In this document: in pieces, positions 9,218-20,160 of the stretch
Layout of the letters: each line of letters opens with the position of its first letter
Position numbering within the stretch: the first letter of the stretch is position 1
From: Hypsibius dujardini
Lineage: Eukaryota > Tardigrada > Eutardigrada > Parachela > Hypsibiidae
Assembly (NCBI GenBank): GCA_001579985.1
Contig: LRSR01002786.1
Span: 1 to 43,774 of the forward strand
DNA: 43,774 nt
Reading direction: 5' to 3'
Notes under the pieces: generated by a model
Databases searched by the model: none
What the model was told of the DNA's origin: nothing
Seen by the model: the letters and a program-made list of their open reading frames with translations, nothing else
Translations under genes and position numbers: made by a program

Positions 9218-9975
9218 TCATTTCTTTTTGTTGAATAGAAACTTTGTCTGTTTTCGGATGCGTTGCCCTCTTCTGAAAGTAACTTTATTAAGCTTTTTTG
9301 TGGGTGTTACTTTTAAACTAATATCTACTAATGACTTCAGATCATCTAATGGGATTTCCAATATATTTTTTGTCTTTTCTATTTTAACAGGTTCGGTCAC
9401 CACAGCTTTTCCCGTTTTTTCAGTGGTAAAAGGAAGGAACTCATTACTTGCAAATTACATCTTTCAATTTCGGGAAAACTGCCCGCTTTATCTGCCTTGA
9501 ACATTTTTGCATACTTTTTTATGCTCAAACCAGAATTGATGACACTAATACAGTGCCAACCACACGTGGTGTCAACTCTATCCTCGTTTTGAATAGGAAA
9601 AGGCATAAATTTTATATTTTTGTAGCGTTTTAACTTCTTAATAAAACTATCGACCAACAAAACCTAGGGTAAATTCCAAGAGTCAAATAGTTCCAAATAT
9701 TTACTCTTTTTTAAACAGAATCAGTGACTACCACTCATCTCGCTTGGATCCACATTGACAATCATAAAATCTCCTTTTTTCTTAAGAAATTTTGGATGAG
9801 CCTTATCGTTAGTATAACAACCTTTATAAAACTGGTCGTGTTTGAAATAATAGTTAAATTCTCGATTACTTAATGGATAAAACTGCTCATAACCGATCAC
9901 ATCGTGATTTTCATACTTTTTTCTGACTTCATTTAGTCTATCTATAGTTTTTTCATGTAGCTCTGGCTTTTTTTA
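9218..9975 (-). pseudogene. Polinton cysteine protease (adenovirus-protease type), broken
   Basis: Reading leftward, a region around 9720-9830 gives KGDFMIVNVDPSEMSGSH, matching the segment that carries the catalytic His of adenovirus-like proteases. A region around 9530-9600 gives VDTTCGWHCISVI, the catalytic Cys segment. These enzymes mature capsid proteins and share the Ulp1 fold. A basic tail (KVTFRRGQRIRKQTK) may belong to it or to a neighbouring gene. Position between ATPase and capsid gene is usual. Several breaks. Confidence 0.75.
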
Positions 9976-9989
9976 AACTTAAGACAGAT

Positions 9990-10269
9990 CCTCCCTGGTT
10001 AGCAAAATTAACTCCATTCACTGCTTGAGGAGCGTAAGTTTGTACTGCGCTGAATAGTCTTGGTAAGAATGCAGCAATTTTGATTTTTAAATTATTGAAG
10101 AATCCACTGATTTTACCACCCCAAACTGTATGTATTGAGCATTTTTGAAGTCTACTACAGTGGGCATGTGTACTTCCGTTAGTTTGCTCTGATAATTACT
10201 AATATTTTCCATTTTATTTCTCTCATAATCTATTTCTAAAATTTCGTCAAACAATAGTACTGTGTGCAA
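9990..10269 (-). pseudogene. Unassigned Polinton segment next to the capsid gene
   Basis: An open stretch reads LFDEILEIDYERNKMENI and VHMPTVVDFKNAQYIQFGV, directly downstream of the major capsid gene on the same strand. It may be part of a minor virion protein, but I cannot assign it. It appears incomplete. Confidence 0.4.
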
Positions 10270-10270
10270 A

Positions 10271-11689
10271 TCATAGTTCGATGCTAGTGTTAAAAATTAT
10301 GTTTAGCTGCAGTTGGGCGTTGTTTTTACCCATACCACTACCCTCAAACGAATCATACTCTGGATGATTAGACAGTGGAACACCATAGATTGTATTTCGC
10401 TTATTATAACAAGATCCTAAAATACCATCTTTATATTTTATACTAAATGTATCAGTGTGATGCAAGCCTAACGCCTCTTTCAACATTTGATAAGCTCTGG
10501 AATAATTGCTTGATAAGCCATTCATTTTTAGGTTTAAATCGTTATTTGTTGGAACAATTGTCCCGTTATAGTCCATCCAGTACTTGTATACGTCAGCTGT
10601 CACAAAGTAATGTGAATCTAAAGAGTAACTACTCTTAGCTCCGGTTTCTGTCAAAAAAAACAGTAAGGCTTTTGGATTTACCTGAGAATCAATTTCAAGT
10701 TTTATATTTACATTAATCATGTTACCAGAATTTTGAGCTAGATGAATAGTCTGATATAAAAGTCTTTCATATTTGATCTGCTTCGAAGTGGAGTTCAAAT
10801 ATTGCTGATATGCTAACAAAGCATGCGAGTATAATTTTTTTCGTCTAACTAAACAAACTAAATTAGAGACAGAACTGCTGAACGTCACAACCTTTCCAAT
10901 TAGTGGATTCTCCAGTGTGCCTATTTTTGCTGAAGTTGTATCTGCAATAAAACTAGTATACGTGTTTTTTGGTTGCATAGTTATTCGGATTCCGAAATTA
11001 GGTGGTAACACATCGTTGACGTTGAAAAATGGGTGATTAACCCTAAGGGCAATCCTCTTGCTGTTTTGTGCTACATTGGCAGCCAGTAACATCTGTTTCC
11101 GTTCTATGCTGCTATTGGTCGATTTAGTACTAGCTGAGTTTTCCCAGAGATACTCACATCCATTTATGCTAGCACTAGTTTTTGCAGCAGAGTTATTTAA
11201 AGCTTGACTTTCATTATAGTACCCATATAGACTACCTTGAGTTTGAATTTCATCTAATGTATACGTTAAAGAATTCATCATTTGGTTCTGCTGACTAAAG
11301 TTTAAAACATACTCTATTATTCTCGCGCCATGATTTGCAACTGTGGAATCTACCGACAGAGAATTAATCCAGCTACTATGAAAGCTATCTACAAAGTTTA
11401 CTGGATGTGTTTCTAAAATAGCAGTTACTTGTCTGTTGACAAACATAGTAACTGATAAGTCGTACTCGAAAGATATTTGTGATAAATCGATGCAAGAATC
11501 CGAGTCACCATCAATCTCGAATATAATTTCAAATGTGTTAGTGTTGTTCTGATCCATTCCTATGGTTGAACAGTTCTTCGGAGATACCGTTTGATATATA
11601 AGGTTTTCAAGCACATTGTTGATGGGTTGAACCTGAGTTACAAACTGTGAAGGGATGTCAGAAGTGTGAATATTTGCAATCGACAACAT
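10271..11689 (-). CDS. Polinton major capsid protein, 472 aa, frame looks whole
   Basis: The longest open frame in the window, starting MLSIANIHTSDIPSQF. Features consistent with the double jelly-roll capsid protein of Polintons: a beta-rich start (TFEIIFEIDGDSDSCIDLSQ), then NFVDSFHSSWINSLSVD, VNDVLPPNFGIRITM, and a long C-terminal half with LYQTIHLAQNSGNMINV and SYSLDSHYFVTADVYKYW. No simple catalytic motif exists for this fold, so the call rests on length, pattern, and position between protease and polymerase. It is somewhat shorter than many Polinton capsid proteins. The tail carries GSGMGKNNAQLQLNI. Confidence 0.75.
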   Translation of the reverse strand: MLSIANIHTSDIPSQFVTQVQPINNVLENLIYQTVSPKNCSTIGMDQNNTNTFEIIFEIDGDSDSCIDLSQISFEYDLSVTMFVNRQVTAILETHPVNFVDSFHSSWINSLSVDSTVANHGARIIEYVLNFSQQNQMMNSLTYTLDEIQTQGSLYGYYNESQALNNSAAKTSASINGCEYLWENSASTKSTNSSIERKQMLLAANVAQNSKRIALRVNHPFFNVNDVLPPNFGIRITMQPKNTYTSFIADTTSAKIGTLENPLIGKVVTFSSSVSNLVCLVRRKKLYSHALLAYQQYLNSTSKQIKYERLLYQTIHLAQNSGNMINVNIKLEIDSQVNPKALLFFLTETGAKSSYSLDSHYFVTADVYKYWMDYNGTIVPTNNDLNLKMNGLSSNYSRAYQMLKEALGLHHTDTFSIKYKDGILGSCYNKRNTIYGVPLSNHPEYDSFEGSGMGKNNAQLQLNIIFNTSIEL

Positions 11690-11799
11690 TTTTTACGATT
11701 AGGTTTTGCTTATACTTGATGTTAAATGAAAAAATGAATTTTATTTTGTTTTATAAAAAAAGGTAACCTGTTAAGCTACGTCTAATCTACCTTGGCAGA

Positions 11800-14700
11800 T
11801 TAATTTGTTTTTTGTTTTGTTTTGTAATGACCATAAGCGTATGTTCTAATTCCATCACTCCTTAAACAACGCTTGTTGTCGTAGTTTGCTAGTCCTATTT
11901 TATTATTTACACGTGAATAAATCTCATGTTGTTCAGATTTAAACGTGTTGAAACTCACAACAGTCTGTTCGTTTTGTTCAAACAATTAATGAAATTATTT
12001 AGCGTTAAAGTACCTCTTGGAACTCCCTTAGTTGCCTGTTTAGGTTTTACAATCTGTTCGCTCTCTGTATCATATACTTCACAATGGTACATTTTAGCTC
12101 TTATGGAAATTACTTCAGACAACAATCTAAAACTCTTACCATCTTGTACTTCATCTTTAAATTTACCCATTACGCCTTTATTGGTTTTATTATGAAGAAA
12201 GTGAGTTTCAGGAAACACTGATAAATCAAAATGAGATGCAAACTGTTTATCATTTCGTAAATCTTCATATATATCCTCTGTATATATTTGATATATCAAA
12301 CTATCTGTGTCACCGTTGGCAAACTGACAGTTTTTGATTCCGTATTTTGGTATCATCACATCATAATGAAACTGATACATATGAGGCATTCCCAAATCTA
12401 ATATGCTAACTCCAATAAACACCGGCTTACACAATTGGACTTTTTTTTTGCTTTCTTACAAATTACCAAGTCTTCATGTATGACAAATGAATCGTTGAAA
12501 AACGGATCTGGTATAATTTTGTTAATGTATTGTTTTCTATCTAAGCAAACTGTTACTTCTTGGTATAGTCTAACATTTTCCATTGTTTTACCGAATACAG
12601 CGTTATTCATTAACTTTTTCAATCTTTTTCAGAAATCTTATTCAAAAGCCGTCACCCCCGGTTTATTTCGTTGTGCTATATTGAAGTTGATATAAGGGGC
12701 CATAAAAGCTTCTTGTTTGAACCGAATTACATCATGTATTTTTGTCACTAGCTCCTTTACTAATATAGTATTGTAAGTTTTTTATATGAACGGGATAATT
12801 AAGCTTTGGTTCAAGACTTGAGATGAGTTTTTCGCTAGCAGTATAGTGTATGTCTGATTTGAGCTTCTTTGCTTTCTTACTTAGCATGTCTTCGGTGATA
12901 ATTTTTTTCTCTGGTGCCATTGGCATATCGTTAAATAGATCATTTTTTTTGTCTGGAAAAAAAAATCTACCACAAACAAATAACCATAATCCCCTTCAAC
13001 ATTTAAGCCCATTATGTCATTTATATTAAACCCATTTAGATGTTCAAATCCACCAATTGGAAGTTTCTGACACATTGCATAACTATATAGAGCAATTGCA
13101 TCTAAATACATTCCGTATAAGGTTTTTAACGTCTCATCAAAATCTGATAAATACTTACTGTTTGCCTTGATGTGTCTTCTAACAACATCAACATTTCCTC
13201 CTCTAACTGCTTTTTCCCATAACATGTAGTCGTTCTCATCTGTTAATAGTTCGATTTCTACTTTGGTCATCTTAAGCATTGCATCAAAAGCTAACGGTGG
13301 GTTTTGTTATATAGTGAATAGGATCTAATTCATAGTACTGTAGACAAATATCTCTGAATCTTTCGAAAACATCTGCTAAAATGGTTACGTCCGAATAAAG
13401 ATACAGATCATGATAGTCACCCATATTCTCACATTTCATTGTATCCCACACTTCCTCAAAGTATTTATACTCTTCATCTGTACATGATTTTTGCTTCAGA
13501 TGATCGTAGAAGTCTTCTTTGGTTGTTTTCTCTTTTAGTTCGAATTTTTCAAAACTATCCATGAAACTGTATGGATAAATACCTTTCTTTTGAAATAGTT
13601 TTGAATTAATACCAAAATTTTAATCTGTTTCTTTGAAATCATTTTCACCCAAGTTATCAGCTAAGTAAGATAGAGAAGATAACAAAAATTGACAGGAGTC
13701 TATAAAGTCTATACCCCTAGTTTTACCATCTTCAAGCTTAATAGTACCGCTTACTTTACTGCACTTTTTCATGGTCTTTGCAATTATTTTGACGTTCTTA
13801 AGTTTATTGATTTGCTTAAAGAAGAAGTGGTTATCGTAGTTTTTAGAATTGTGAAATACAACTTTTATTCGGTAGAGGTTATTTTTTTACTTCAAATAAC
13901 ACTGTGAATGAGCAGCTCCACGATATTCACCAGTAAAATGATTGTGATCCTTAACTTTAATCAAAGCTTTATCCGTTTCATCAAAAATTTCTTTACCGAT
14001 ATAGCAGCGTGTAACTTTATTATGCTCTTTTATTTGATTGTCACTCATTATGATTGGTTTATTCATTTTTAGGATTTCATGAAAATCTTTTGCATATACT
14101 TCTAGTTGTTTATAGAAAACATTATCACTTCAGTTTCGCTTTCTTTACCTCTATAGAGTTATGGTTCATATTTTTTAAAAAATGACACTGGTTGACTAGC
14201 AAAAGGGCAAGCTACATGGTGGTGTGTGTTGTAACATTTGCCTCCTTCTGAACGCTCCCTCCGGTCGCTGCTCGCTGCGCTCGCTCGAGATTCGCTACGC
14301 TCATTTCCTTCACCAATTTTTTCCAATGCTTTTATTAAGCAATACAGAACAAAGGGATGACGGAACTGATAAGGATGGTTTTTGAACTTCATAATATTTT
14401 CACCTGGTTTGGGCATCACTGATTGCTGATGGGTGTTCGTGACAATATTTTTTGTGATTGTTCAGTTATTTTTAAGTACCGTAATGCTTGAAACAAGATA
14501 GGCAGAAGAATTGTTTATGTTCATGTTTGCTGATTTGAATGGAAAGTAGACGACTCACATCTTTTACCCAAACGAAATGATCAGTGATAGGTTCATTGCT
14601 GTCTTCTTTCCTAATACTCAGTAATGTAACTTCTCTACTATACTGTTCATATTGATCTCGGTTGTAATACATCGGCCAAAATGACTCAGTTTTTTCCTCA

Positions 14701-15424
14701 AAGTAAATAACTCTGACATTGATTTCATTAAGCCTTTCGAATTTTCTTATATCTTTAATTTGTATCGGATATTTTATGTCACCATGTTTTAATTTATTGA
14801 AGCATTCTTTACGTTTTTCGTTTAGTCTTTGCGGATTTTTTTCTTCTCCCCAAAACAGGGCAGCACAAATGAACCAAACAAAACAATAGTTGTCTTTACC
14901 GTTATTTACGTTAATACAAGTTTTTTTGTTGGCAACATACGCGGGCAACTCTATATAAGTCCCAGCATTTATGGGATTACATTCATCAAATTTTATATCC
15001 AAATGGAGAACATCTGTCAGAACAAATCCAGAACCTTTTAGCATCATTTCACTAATGTATGATACGATCTCATTGTTTTTGCCATTTATGAATTCATTGG
15101 TTATCCTACTACGATTTCCACTGAAATAGGCTTAGTAGCTGTGGGTACTGTTATGCTTTCAGAGAATTAACCATTGAAATTGTTTTTCATCATAATTGTA
15201 GAAGGTGTGAACGTAACTTTGTAGCCACGCATTTTTTCAAGTTGTTTGTTAAGTAGGTTCATAACTGGTACTTGAGCTAAATCAAGAAATTGATTAGCTA
15301 AATCCCTCCCATAAGTTATATCATTTGATGGAGTAGCGTTCAGAGTGATTCTGTAAGTTTTGGTTGCATTTTGTAAAGCACTACTCACTAATTCGACACT
15401 ATAAGGGTCAAACAAACTCTTCAC
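11800..15424 (-). pseudogene. Polinton protein-primed DNA polymerase B, broken
   Basis: About 3.6 kb of polymerase sequence in the order expected on the minus strand. The N-terminal part has KTCINVNNGKDNYCFVW and HFVWVKDVSRLLS, followed by a C-x2-C element (FFCLSC). The palm has motif A-like YLDAIALYSYAMCQKLP, motif B-like NNAVFGKTMENVR and motif C GDTDSLIYQ. The C-terminus ends SDGIRTYAYGHY, typical of the family. The N-terminal segment around 15167-15424 has the usual LFDPYSVEL-type start. The enzyme would replicate the element by protein priming. The gene has several breaks and is one of the most damaged parts. A GC-rich patch lies within it (14244-14307). Confidence 0.92.
14244..14307. 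other. GC-rich repetitive patch within the polymerase gene
   Basis: About 64 bp of GC-rich DNA built from GAGCG and AGCGA words (minus strand) lies in an otherwise strongly AT-rich gene. In the frame of the surrounding polymerase stretch it reads NERSESRASAASSDRRER, low-complexity Ser/Arg/Glu. It looks like a small inserted repeat unit, but no second copy is in the window. Confidence 0.6.
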
Positions 15425-15436
15425 ATTAATATTTAC

Positions 15437-15640
15437 TTAATCTTCCGGTGGTTGTTCTGCTTCCGTATAAAGAGTATCTATCTGAACTTGGTTTTCATAG
15501 TCTTCGATAATTTGTATATAATTGTTGACTTCTTCAACCGTAGCTCTTCGTGAAATATTGGTTTTTTCCTTTCCAGGAATAAGCTTCAATCTTGTATTTG
15601 TTCGCCCTATCATTTTCAAAATGACGAGAAATTAACCGAA
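15437..15640 (-). pseudogene. Small acidic/basic Polinton protein upstream of polymerase, broken
   Basis: It begins MADLRLISRHF near 15640, and a further stretch reads ATVEEVNNYIQIIEDYENQVQ. The Polinton at the right edge has a similar small gene just before its polymerase (MSDLRKSM start; IENYENQLQ). The shared position and words suggest a conserved partner of the polymerase, perhaps a terminal or accessory protein, but that is inference. The copy is damaged. Confidence 0.45.
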
Positions 15641-15733
15641 GATCAGCCATTGTAAAGTAAATTGAGAAAAATTTCTAGTACTATATCATACTAGAAAAGA
15701 AAAATCATTTTTTAAAAAAAAAAGTAGTTAACA

Positions 15734-15918
15734 AGATTTGTTTTTGTAGTAACGTTGTAAAATTTCTTCTTTATTTCTTTGATAAGCCTCGGTTGTTTTG
15801 AATTTTTCAAAGTATAGTTGTTTTTTTTTCAACATGGAGTTTATATTTCTCTTGATCTTCTTTTAACTTCATATAATAGTTTCTTTGAGCCCGCTTTTGA
15901 GCTTCGGTACTAGGCATT
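15734..15918 (-). pseudogene. Small basic Polinton protein
   Basis: Starts MPSTEAQKRAQRNYYMKL and continues with many Lys, Glu and Tyr residues. Small basic proteins of this look are common in Polinton-like elements, and their role is not known to me. It appears slightly degraded. Confidence 0.4.
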
Positions 15919-16308
15919 TTTTTTAACCCAGCTAAACAAATTGTTAGTTGTGTACAATATAGCTATTACTATATTAAAATAAGTTTAATGTTTGGCCAAC
16001 TAACTATTCTTTCCTTGGGAGAAAATTCATATAAATAAATGATATTTATCTACTATTTACTCAAACAGATTATTCAGTACTTTATTTAGAATTGTGTGGT
16101 TTCAAGTGATGCGAATTGTGTGTGAAAAGCAATCTTTAAAGCATTTCAAATTATTTTCAATCCATTAAAAATGCTACTAAAACAGTTTTTATTTCGATAA
16201 CAATGTAATTTAAACTATTTTTAATTGAGTAATAAAGGTATAAAAATAGTTTATACCGTTTTAATATATAAAATAAAATATTTTTTCATTTATATATACT
16301 TAACCTTA

Positions 16309-16774
16309 ATGGAAACTCCTAGCTTCAAATCCGGAAGACCATCTGCTTTGAGACAGTTTAGTGAGGAAATTAGGAACGATCGATTATCCCAAATCTATCC
16401 TAGGGAAACGTGTAAGAGATTAGGGATTTCAAAGTCCTCTTATTACAACGTTCTTAGATCATTAAATATCATTATTACTTATAAACAAACAATTAAAGGC
16501 GGATATGTGACTAATGATCATAAATCGGAATACTCAGGAGCATCAACCTGTATTAGAAGAATTGAAAGTGACTTCCCAAAGGAAGCAGAAGGAACAGTTA
16601 GATAAAATTGCAGCATTTGCTTCAAACGAAAGACAGCAGAGAAATAAAATAATAGTTAAATATAAAACAATTTTAGCAGAAGAAAAGGAAGAAAAGAAGA
16701 AACTTGAAAAACTTGTAGAAAGATTTTTAGAAAGGGAAGGAGGCGTTACTCTCGAAGATACGAAAGAGTTATAG
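16309..16774 (+). pseudogene. Helix-turn-helix and coiled-coil gene of the Polinton, broken
   Basis: The start chosen is METPSFKSGRPSALRQFSEE at 16309, after a TATA-rich leader. A likely helix-turn-helix follows (RETCKRLGISKSSYYNVLRS), similar in shape to HTH segments of transposases and regulators. The downstream part is a strongly charged coiled coil (EEKEEKKKLEKLVERFLERE). It could be a DNA-binding regulator or partner of the integrase. It lies divergent from the polymerase block. Damaged. Confidence 0.5.
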
Positions 16775-16844
16775 GAGAATCGCTTGAAAAGTAAGGCTAA
16801 ATTTGATGAATTGTGAGGAGGTGTGAGGAATCAGGTCTTTAATA

Positions 16845-17089
16845 ATGAATGAAGCCAAAGAAGCATTTCGGTGTTTTGAAAAAGCTGAAAGTAAAAGAAA
16901 CGAATTTCAGACATACATTAAACGAATGTACAGATTCTCAGAATTAAATATGGAAAAAAATCTCTAGGTCTGATAAAGACAATAATTTTGATTTTGATTT
17001 CATTGGTAATAATGATTTATGTAGGTTATAAAATTAGAGATGTTGTGGAATGTATTAAAAATAAAGTATCAAGCGATAAAGTCAAATAA
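16845..17089 (+). pseudogene. Small Polinton membrane protein
   Basis: An N-terminal charged stretch (MNEAKEAFRCFEKAESK) is followed, in another frame, by a hydrophobic segment (IIILILISLVIMIYVGYKI-like) and a Lys-rich tail. One transmembrane helix is likely. Polintons often carry small membrane proteins of unknown role. Damaged. Confidence 0.4.
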
Positions 17090-17096
17090 CTGTAAC

Positions 17097-17345
17097 CTAG
17101 TTATTATTCTTAAAAAGTGCTTCTCTATCAAAGACATTATTACGACGATTACTTACATTTATATTTTTGTACACAATAAAATTAATTATGATATTTAGTG
17201 AGGTGAATTGGATTTCAGCAATACCCAAACTTGCATTACTCCAACTATTAACAGTTTGCTGATTATAATAATCTTGACATGTATCTGAAATAGCTTTAGT
17301 TGCAGTTTCAGTGAAGACAGTCATTGTGATATTATCTAAAGCCAT
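17097..17345 (-). CDS. Polinton protein of 82 aa, unknown
   Basis: An open frame from MALDNITMTVFTETATKAI to a basic end (VSNRRNNVFDREALFKNNN). It has a hydrophobic middle (SLNIIINFIVYKNI). Its start codon overlaps the integrase start codon at the 4-bp palindrome CATG (17343-17346), so the two genes run divergently with no space between. No known family recognised. Confidence 0.5.
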   Translation of the reverse strand: MALDNITMTVFTETATKAISDTCQDYYNQQTVNSWSNASLGIAEIQFTSLNIIINFIVYKNINVSNRRNNVFDREALFKNNN

Positions 17346-18243
17346 GAATCTCAAAAGTCTTTTCTATGACCCTAAAACTAGCTACCAGTCAGCATCTAAG
17401 CTAAAACATAAACTGGACAATAAAGATTTAACTTCTATACAGGTGCAAAATTATTTTAGGGATCAGTACACTAACCAAGTGAATAAGGAAACTAGAAAAC
17501 CAAAGAAATTTAATACAGTCAATGCATACTTTCCTAGGCAGAATCACCAAATTGATGTGATGATTTATGATCGCTTTATGTTCAACCACTACAAGTACAT
17601 ATTGGTGTGTATTGATGTCTACTCTCGCTACTTGCAACTCATTGCAATGACCAACCGACGTTTTCTTACTATTATGGAAAATCTACAAACATGTTTGAAC
17701 ACATGGGCAAACCTCAAAGCATAAACGCAGACAATGAATTTAACACAAAGCAGTTTAACTACTACTGTGGAAAAAATAATATTACGGCCTTCTTCTCTGA
17801 CCCTAATGAGATTAACAAGAACGCAATAGTAGAGCGTGTAAACAGAAGCGTAGCACAGATGATTCAAAAGTGGCGAACAGCGAGCGGTTTGAGAGCATGG
17901 TACAAGGTGCTGACAGACAAACAAGATAACCATAATAACACTTTTCACTCTAAAATAAAAGCAAAACTAATAGATGTGTTTAATAACCAGGATGAAAATA
18001 AGCAGGAGTACGTTAGTGTTGAGCCTAAAATTAGAGTTGGAGATAAAGTACGTATTTCACTCTACAAAAAGACATTTGATAAAGGTGATCGATTGCGCTA
18101 TAGTGAAGAGTTATATGAAGTGGTTGAACGGGTTAAACATCGCCTTAGATTGTAAAATCTTGAAACTAAAAGTAACATAAGAAAGCTGAATAAAGAGTAT
18201 GAGTTATTAGTTGTTAATGATGTTGCTTATATTACTGCTTAGG
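17344..18243 (+). pseudogene. Polinton retroviral-type integrase, broken
   Basis: Starts MNLKSLFYDPKTSYQSASKL, a typical Polinton integrase beginning. The catalytic core shows the first Asp in HQIDVMIYD, the second in SINADNEFN and the Glu in a segment reading NEINKNAIVERVNRSV. A C-terminal SH3/chromo-like part has VGDKVRISLYKKTFDKGD. The DDE enzyme inserts the element into host DNA and makes the 6-bp target duplication. All three catalytic residues are visible, but the gene is interrupted. Confidence 0.9.
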
Positions 18244-18272
18244 AAATAGCTCCTCTAACAGCAGCAAACAAC

Positions 18273-19028
18273 TTATCTCGCACTAACTGACATTTTGAAA
18301 ACAGCAGTAATAATTTCGTCTTTTTTTGTTGTGTGAATGAGGTTACAGGTATAAAACTTTTCAATCGTCAAAAATGACTTCAAATATATGACGTTATGAT
18401 TAAAAACATGAAAAGTAGTAGGATATCGGCTAATTAATTTTATCATTGTAACTCCGTTCATTTTAAGTTGTGCAAAAATAGAAACAGTTTTAATTGCTGC
18501 AATCTTTATACCATGTAGAGTCACTAGCTTGGTATCCTCACCCATACCATAATCTTTCTGACTGTAAAGAAATCCTGATTTAGTAAAAACATTTGTTGTA
18601 CCTAATGATTTACCAGGACTATAAATATATCTCGATTGCGCCACTATGGTTTCAAGCATAAATCTACATGCGCTGGGGGTATTTGCTTTTACGTATCTGA
18701 CTTTGTTGTTAATGAGATAAAGAGGTGGTTCGCATACGATGGAAAGGCCGTTGCTCTTCGTTAAACCTCCGTTTGAGTTTAGCGACAAGATGATTTGTTC
18801 GTTTTCATAATTTAATTCTTTACCTAGTTTTGGTTTAATTTTTTGAGTATCTAATTTTAGCGTTAACAGTTCATCGGTTGCCGTCATAGACAGTGGATCT
18901 AAACATTGAACATTTTTAAGTGAATTACTTGATGACAAGGCTACACCGAGGTCTTTATTCTTAATTTCTGAAACATATTCCTCTTTCGAACTTTGTAACT
19001 GGCTTACCAGGACTTGTGTGCAAGACAT
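18273..19028 (-). CDS. Fibre-like protein with shaft-type repeats, 251 aa, frame looks whole
   Basis: An N-terminal part rich in Ser, Gln and Glu is followed by two to four segments that look like adenovirus fibre shaft repeats: DPLSMTATDELLTLKLD, IILSLNSNGGLTKSNGLSI, EPPLYLINNKVRYV. The pattern is alternating hydrophobics, a Gly/Pro-Leu step and an Asn turn. The C-terminal 130 residues could be a beta-rich head (KTVSIFAQLKMNGVTMI; EIITAVFKMSVS). In adenovirus the fibre is a trimeric spike that binds the receptor. The gene lies beside a coiled-coil gene on the same strand and opposite the penton-like gene, as expected for a vertex module. The similarity is by eye only and may be convergent. 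Confidence 0.45.
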   Translation of the reverse strand: MSCTQVLVSQLQSSKEEYVSEIKNKDLGVALSSSNSLKNVQCLDPLSMTATDELLTLKLDTQKIKPKLGKELNYENEQIILSLNSNGGLTKSNGLSIVCEPPLYLINNKVRYVKANTPSACRFMLETIVAQSRYIYSPGKSLGTTNVFTKSGFLYSQKDYGMGEDTKLVTLHGIKIAAIKTVSIFAQLKMNGVTMIKLISRYPTTFHVFNHNVIYLKSFLTIEKFYTCNLIHTTKKDEIITAVFKMSVSAR

Positions 19029-19050
19029 TTTTGCTTTTATATTTATGAAT

Positions 19051-19458
19051 TTAAATCTCTGGGTAAATACTTGGACTACTTTTAATCGGAGCTGAAGGTT
19101 GTGTGACAGGCTTCATATCATTTGCAATAAGATATATTTTCTCGTTCAACATCTTGCAATATTTTTGAAATATACCGATCAGTATTAGATCAATATTTTT
19201 CAATCGTTTCGGTTTTTTAATAACACCGAAAAGATTTTCAATAATGTTACATGTCTGATTCAAGTACTCAAAACGATTTATAGGTGACATAGCAAGCTTC
19301 TCAGTCGTGAGGCGGCATCTCTTAAGCTTGACATCAATTGTCTCCTTATCTTCTTTTTTCACTTCTTTCAAATCTCTAACGAAAATTCGGAACTGTTCAA
19401 GAATATCGTTGAAGTCGCTTATTTCAGGGTAAAGCCTCGAAAATGATGATGACTTCAT
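19051..19458 (-). CDS. Polinton coiled-coil protein, 135 aa, unknown
   Basis: A complete frame starting MKSSSFSRLYPEISDFND. It is mostly helical and charged (VRDLKEVKKEDKETIDVKLK), with a Pro-rich end (KPVTQPSAPIKSSPSIYPE). It sits 22 bp upstream of the fibre-like gene on the same strand, so the two may be transcribed together. I do not recognise the family. Confidence 0.55.
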   Translation of the reverse strand: MKSSSFSRLYPEISDFNDILEQFRIFVRDLKEVKKEDKETIDVKLKRCRLTTEKLAMSPINRFEYLNQTCNIIENLFGVIKKPKRLKNIDLILIGIFQKYCKMLNEKIYLIANDMKPVTQPSAPIKSSPSIYPEI

Positions 19459-19589
19459 TTTATCCTAAGTTTTGTTTACAGTATAAGGAAGCAAAAAAAT
19501 GTTCTGATTAGAAGCTACTTATCTGTAACCATCTTAATGACTGCACAACCCCCAAGAGCAGTAGCCCCACCAAGAGCCGCTGCTTTAGC

Positions 19590-20160
19590 AATACAATAAA
19601 AAGTATGTGTGTCATATTAATAATGGTTATATGAGGTGCAATCACAATACACTGCTTTCTTCTGAGAATAAAATTATTGTCCATCAGGGAGCTAACATTA
19701 CTGATAAAGAAGTAAAGACTGATAACTATCGAAACATAGAATCACTACTTGTAGCTCTTAATAAAGCAATAGTAGGAAGTGGACAGTTTAGTGTTTACAG
19801 TGAGAATAAAAGATTTATTCAGCTAAAGGTTCTGACAAATTACAAAATAGAAATCAGAGACGATAGTCCGATCTTACACACAGGGCCGAAAAAAAAATAC
19901 ATGAAGCCGGCATTTACATTGCTAAAACATTTTGGAGTAAGTCAGGAAGAAAAGAGTTAGTATATGTTACTCTGCCTAATATTGTAAGCAGTGGAATGGT
20001 GAGACACATCGCTTCCAATAATACCAATATTTCAAACATAGTAGGATTACTGGTACTCATGGATGGTAAAGATGATAGTGATCACATAATTATCACAAGT
20101 AATAACTTTGCGGGTGTCGATGTGTCACCCCAAAGTCAGTTTACTGTACTCTGAAGCTAT
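19590..20160 (+). pseudogene. Penton-like (minor capsid) Polinton gene, broken
   Basis: The first part reads DNYRNIESLLVALNKAI, then FSVYSENKRFIQLKV and YKIEIRDDSPIL, a spacing reminiscent of the single jelly-roll penton proteins of Polintons. The second part reads MVRHIASNNTNISNIVGLL and VLMDGKDDSDHIIITSNN. The relic at 21860-22230 has a clear copy of both parts (minus strand), so this is a shared gene of the lineage. The penton assignment is tentative; the second half matches nothing I know. Confidence 0.5.
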
